A stretch of DNA of 64,000 bases from Semisulcospira habei. Lineage: Eukaryota > Mollusca > Gastropoda > Semisulcospiridae. The notes beneath the pieces were generated by a model. That model saw nothing but the letters and a program-made list of their open reading frames with translations, was not told the origin of the DNA and searched no databases. Positions within the stretch are counted from its first letter, which is position 1. The number at the start of each line of letters is the position of its first letter. The translations under genes and the position numbers were made by a program. Where the stretch lies: positions 190,074,838 to 190,138,837 of the forward strand of contig BTPG01000003.1 in the NCBI GenBank assembly GCA_036245525.1. The letters run 5' to 3'. Below, piece after piece: positions 63,962 through 64,000 of the stretch.

Positions 63962-64000
63962 ATATTTCAAAAGATCAACGTAGTGCTACAGTAAAACATG

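Overview
The window looks like repeat-dominated, gene-poor nuclear DNA of an animal, most likely a lophotrochozoan and perhaps a marine mollusc. That is inferred from the mix of a CR1/L2-like LINE with an esterase-type ORF1, two RTE-clade LINEs (one resembling BovB), tRNA-headed SINEs, a hAT-like transposon with 5-bp target duplications, dense (GA)n/(CA)n/(AT)n microsatellites and many snap-back palindromes. No species is proven. I found no convincing host gene, rRNA or functional tRNA gene; every long conserved reading frame belongs to a transposable element.

Layout. 1-5.0 kb: microsatellites and palindromic hairpin repeats. 5.0-5.5 kb: a hAT-like element (H1). 5.8-9.7 kb: a CR1-like LINE ('alpha', copy A1) split by an L2/CR1-like LINE ('beta'), itself split by a tRNA-derived SINE with a 15-bp target duplication. 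9.7-23.3 kb: alpha copies A2-A5, all on the minus strand and alternating with long (GA)n tracts. A4 carries in its 3' UTR a complete RTE element (RTE-1) with a 1025-codon ORF; A3 carries a truncated plus-strand copy of the same RTE family. 23.6-26.8 kb: hairpin repeats and a 1.4-kb dispersed repeat (D1). 27.0-34.8 kb: four alpha insertions in a row (A9, A10, A11, A7) separated by (GA)n, then A6; A7 keeps nearly all of ORF2 and the end of ORF1. 34.8-55.3 kb: a field of TTAA-bounded palindromes, D3 and D2, SINE fragments and microsatellites. 55.3-58.9 kb: a second hAT-like copy (H2) with a complete second RTE (RTE-2, 1004-codon ORF) nested inside. 61.2-63.7 kb: an inverted D copy (D4) holding alpha copy A8 and an assembly gap.

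How the parts relate. Alpha insertions sit inside (TC)n.(GA)n arrays in one fixed orientation, and D3 supplies a paralogous empty site for A8 containing a short GA tract. This suggests a LINE lineage that integrates into TC microsatellites. Several unrelated-looking hairpin families share ends of the type TTAACYC...GRGTTAA, and their two arms have changed together between copies, suggesting one TTAA-targeting mobilizer and arm-to-arm copying. Both RTE elements end their ORF inside the tail repeat, with essentially no 3' UTR. Copy labels (A1-A12, P1-P10, D1-D4, H1-H2, RepC) are my own.
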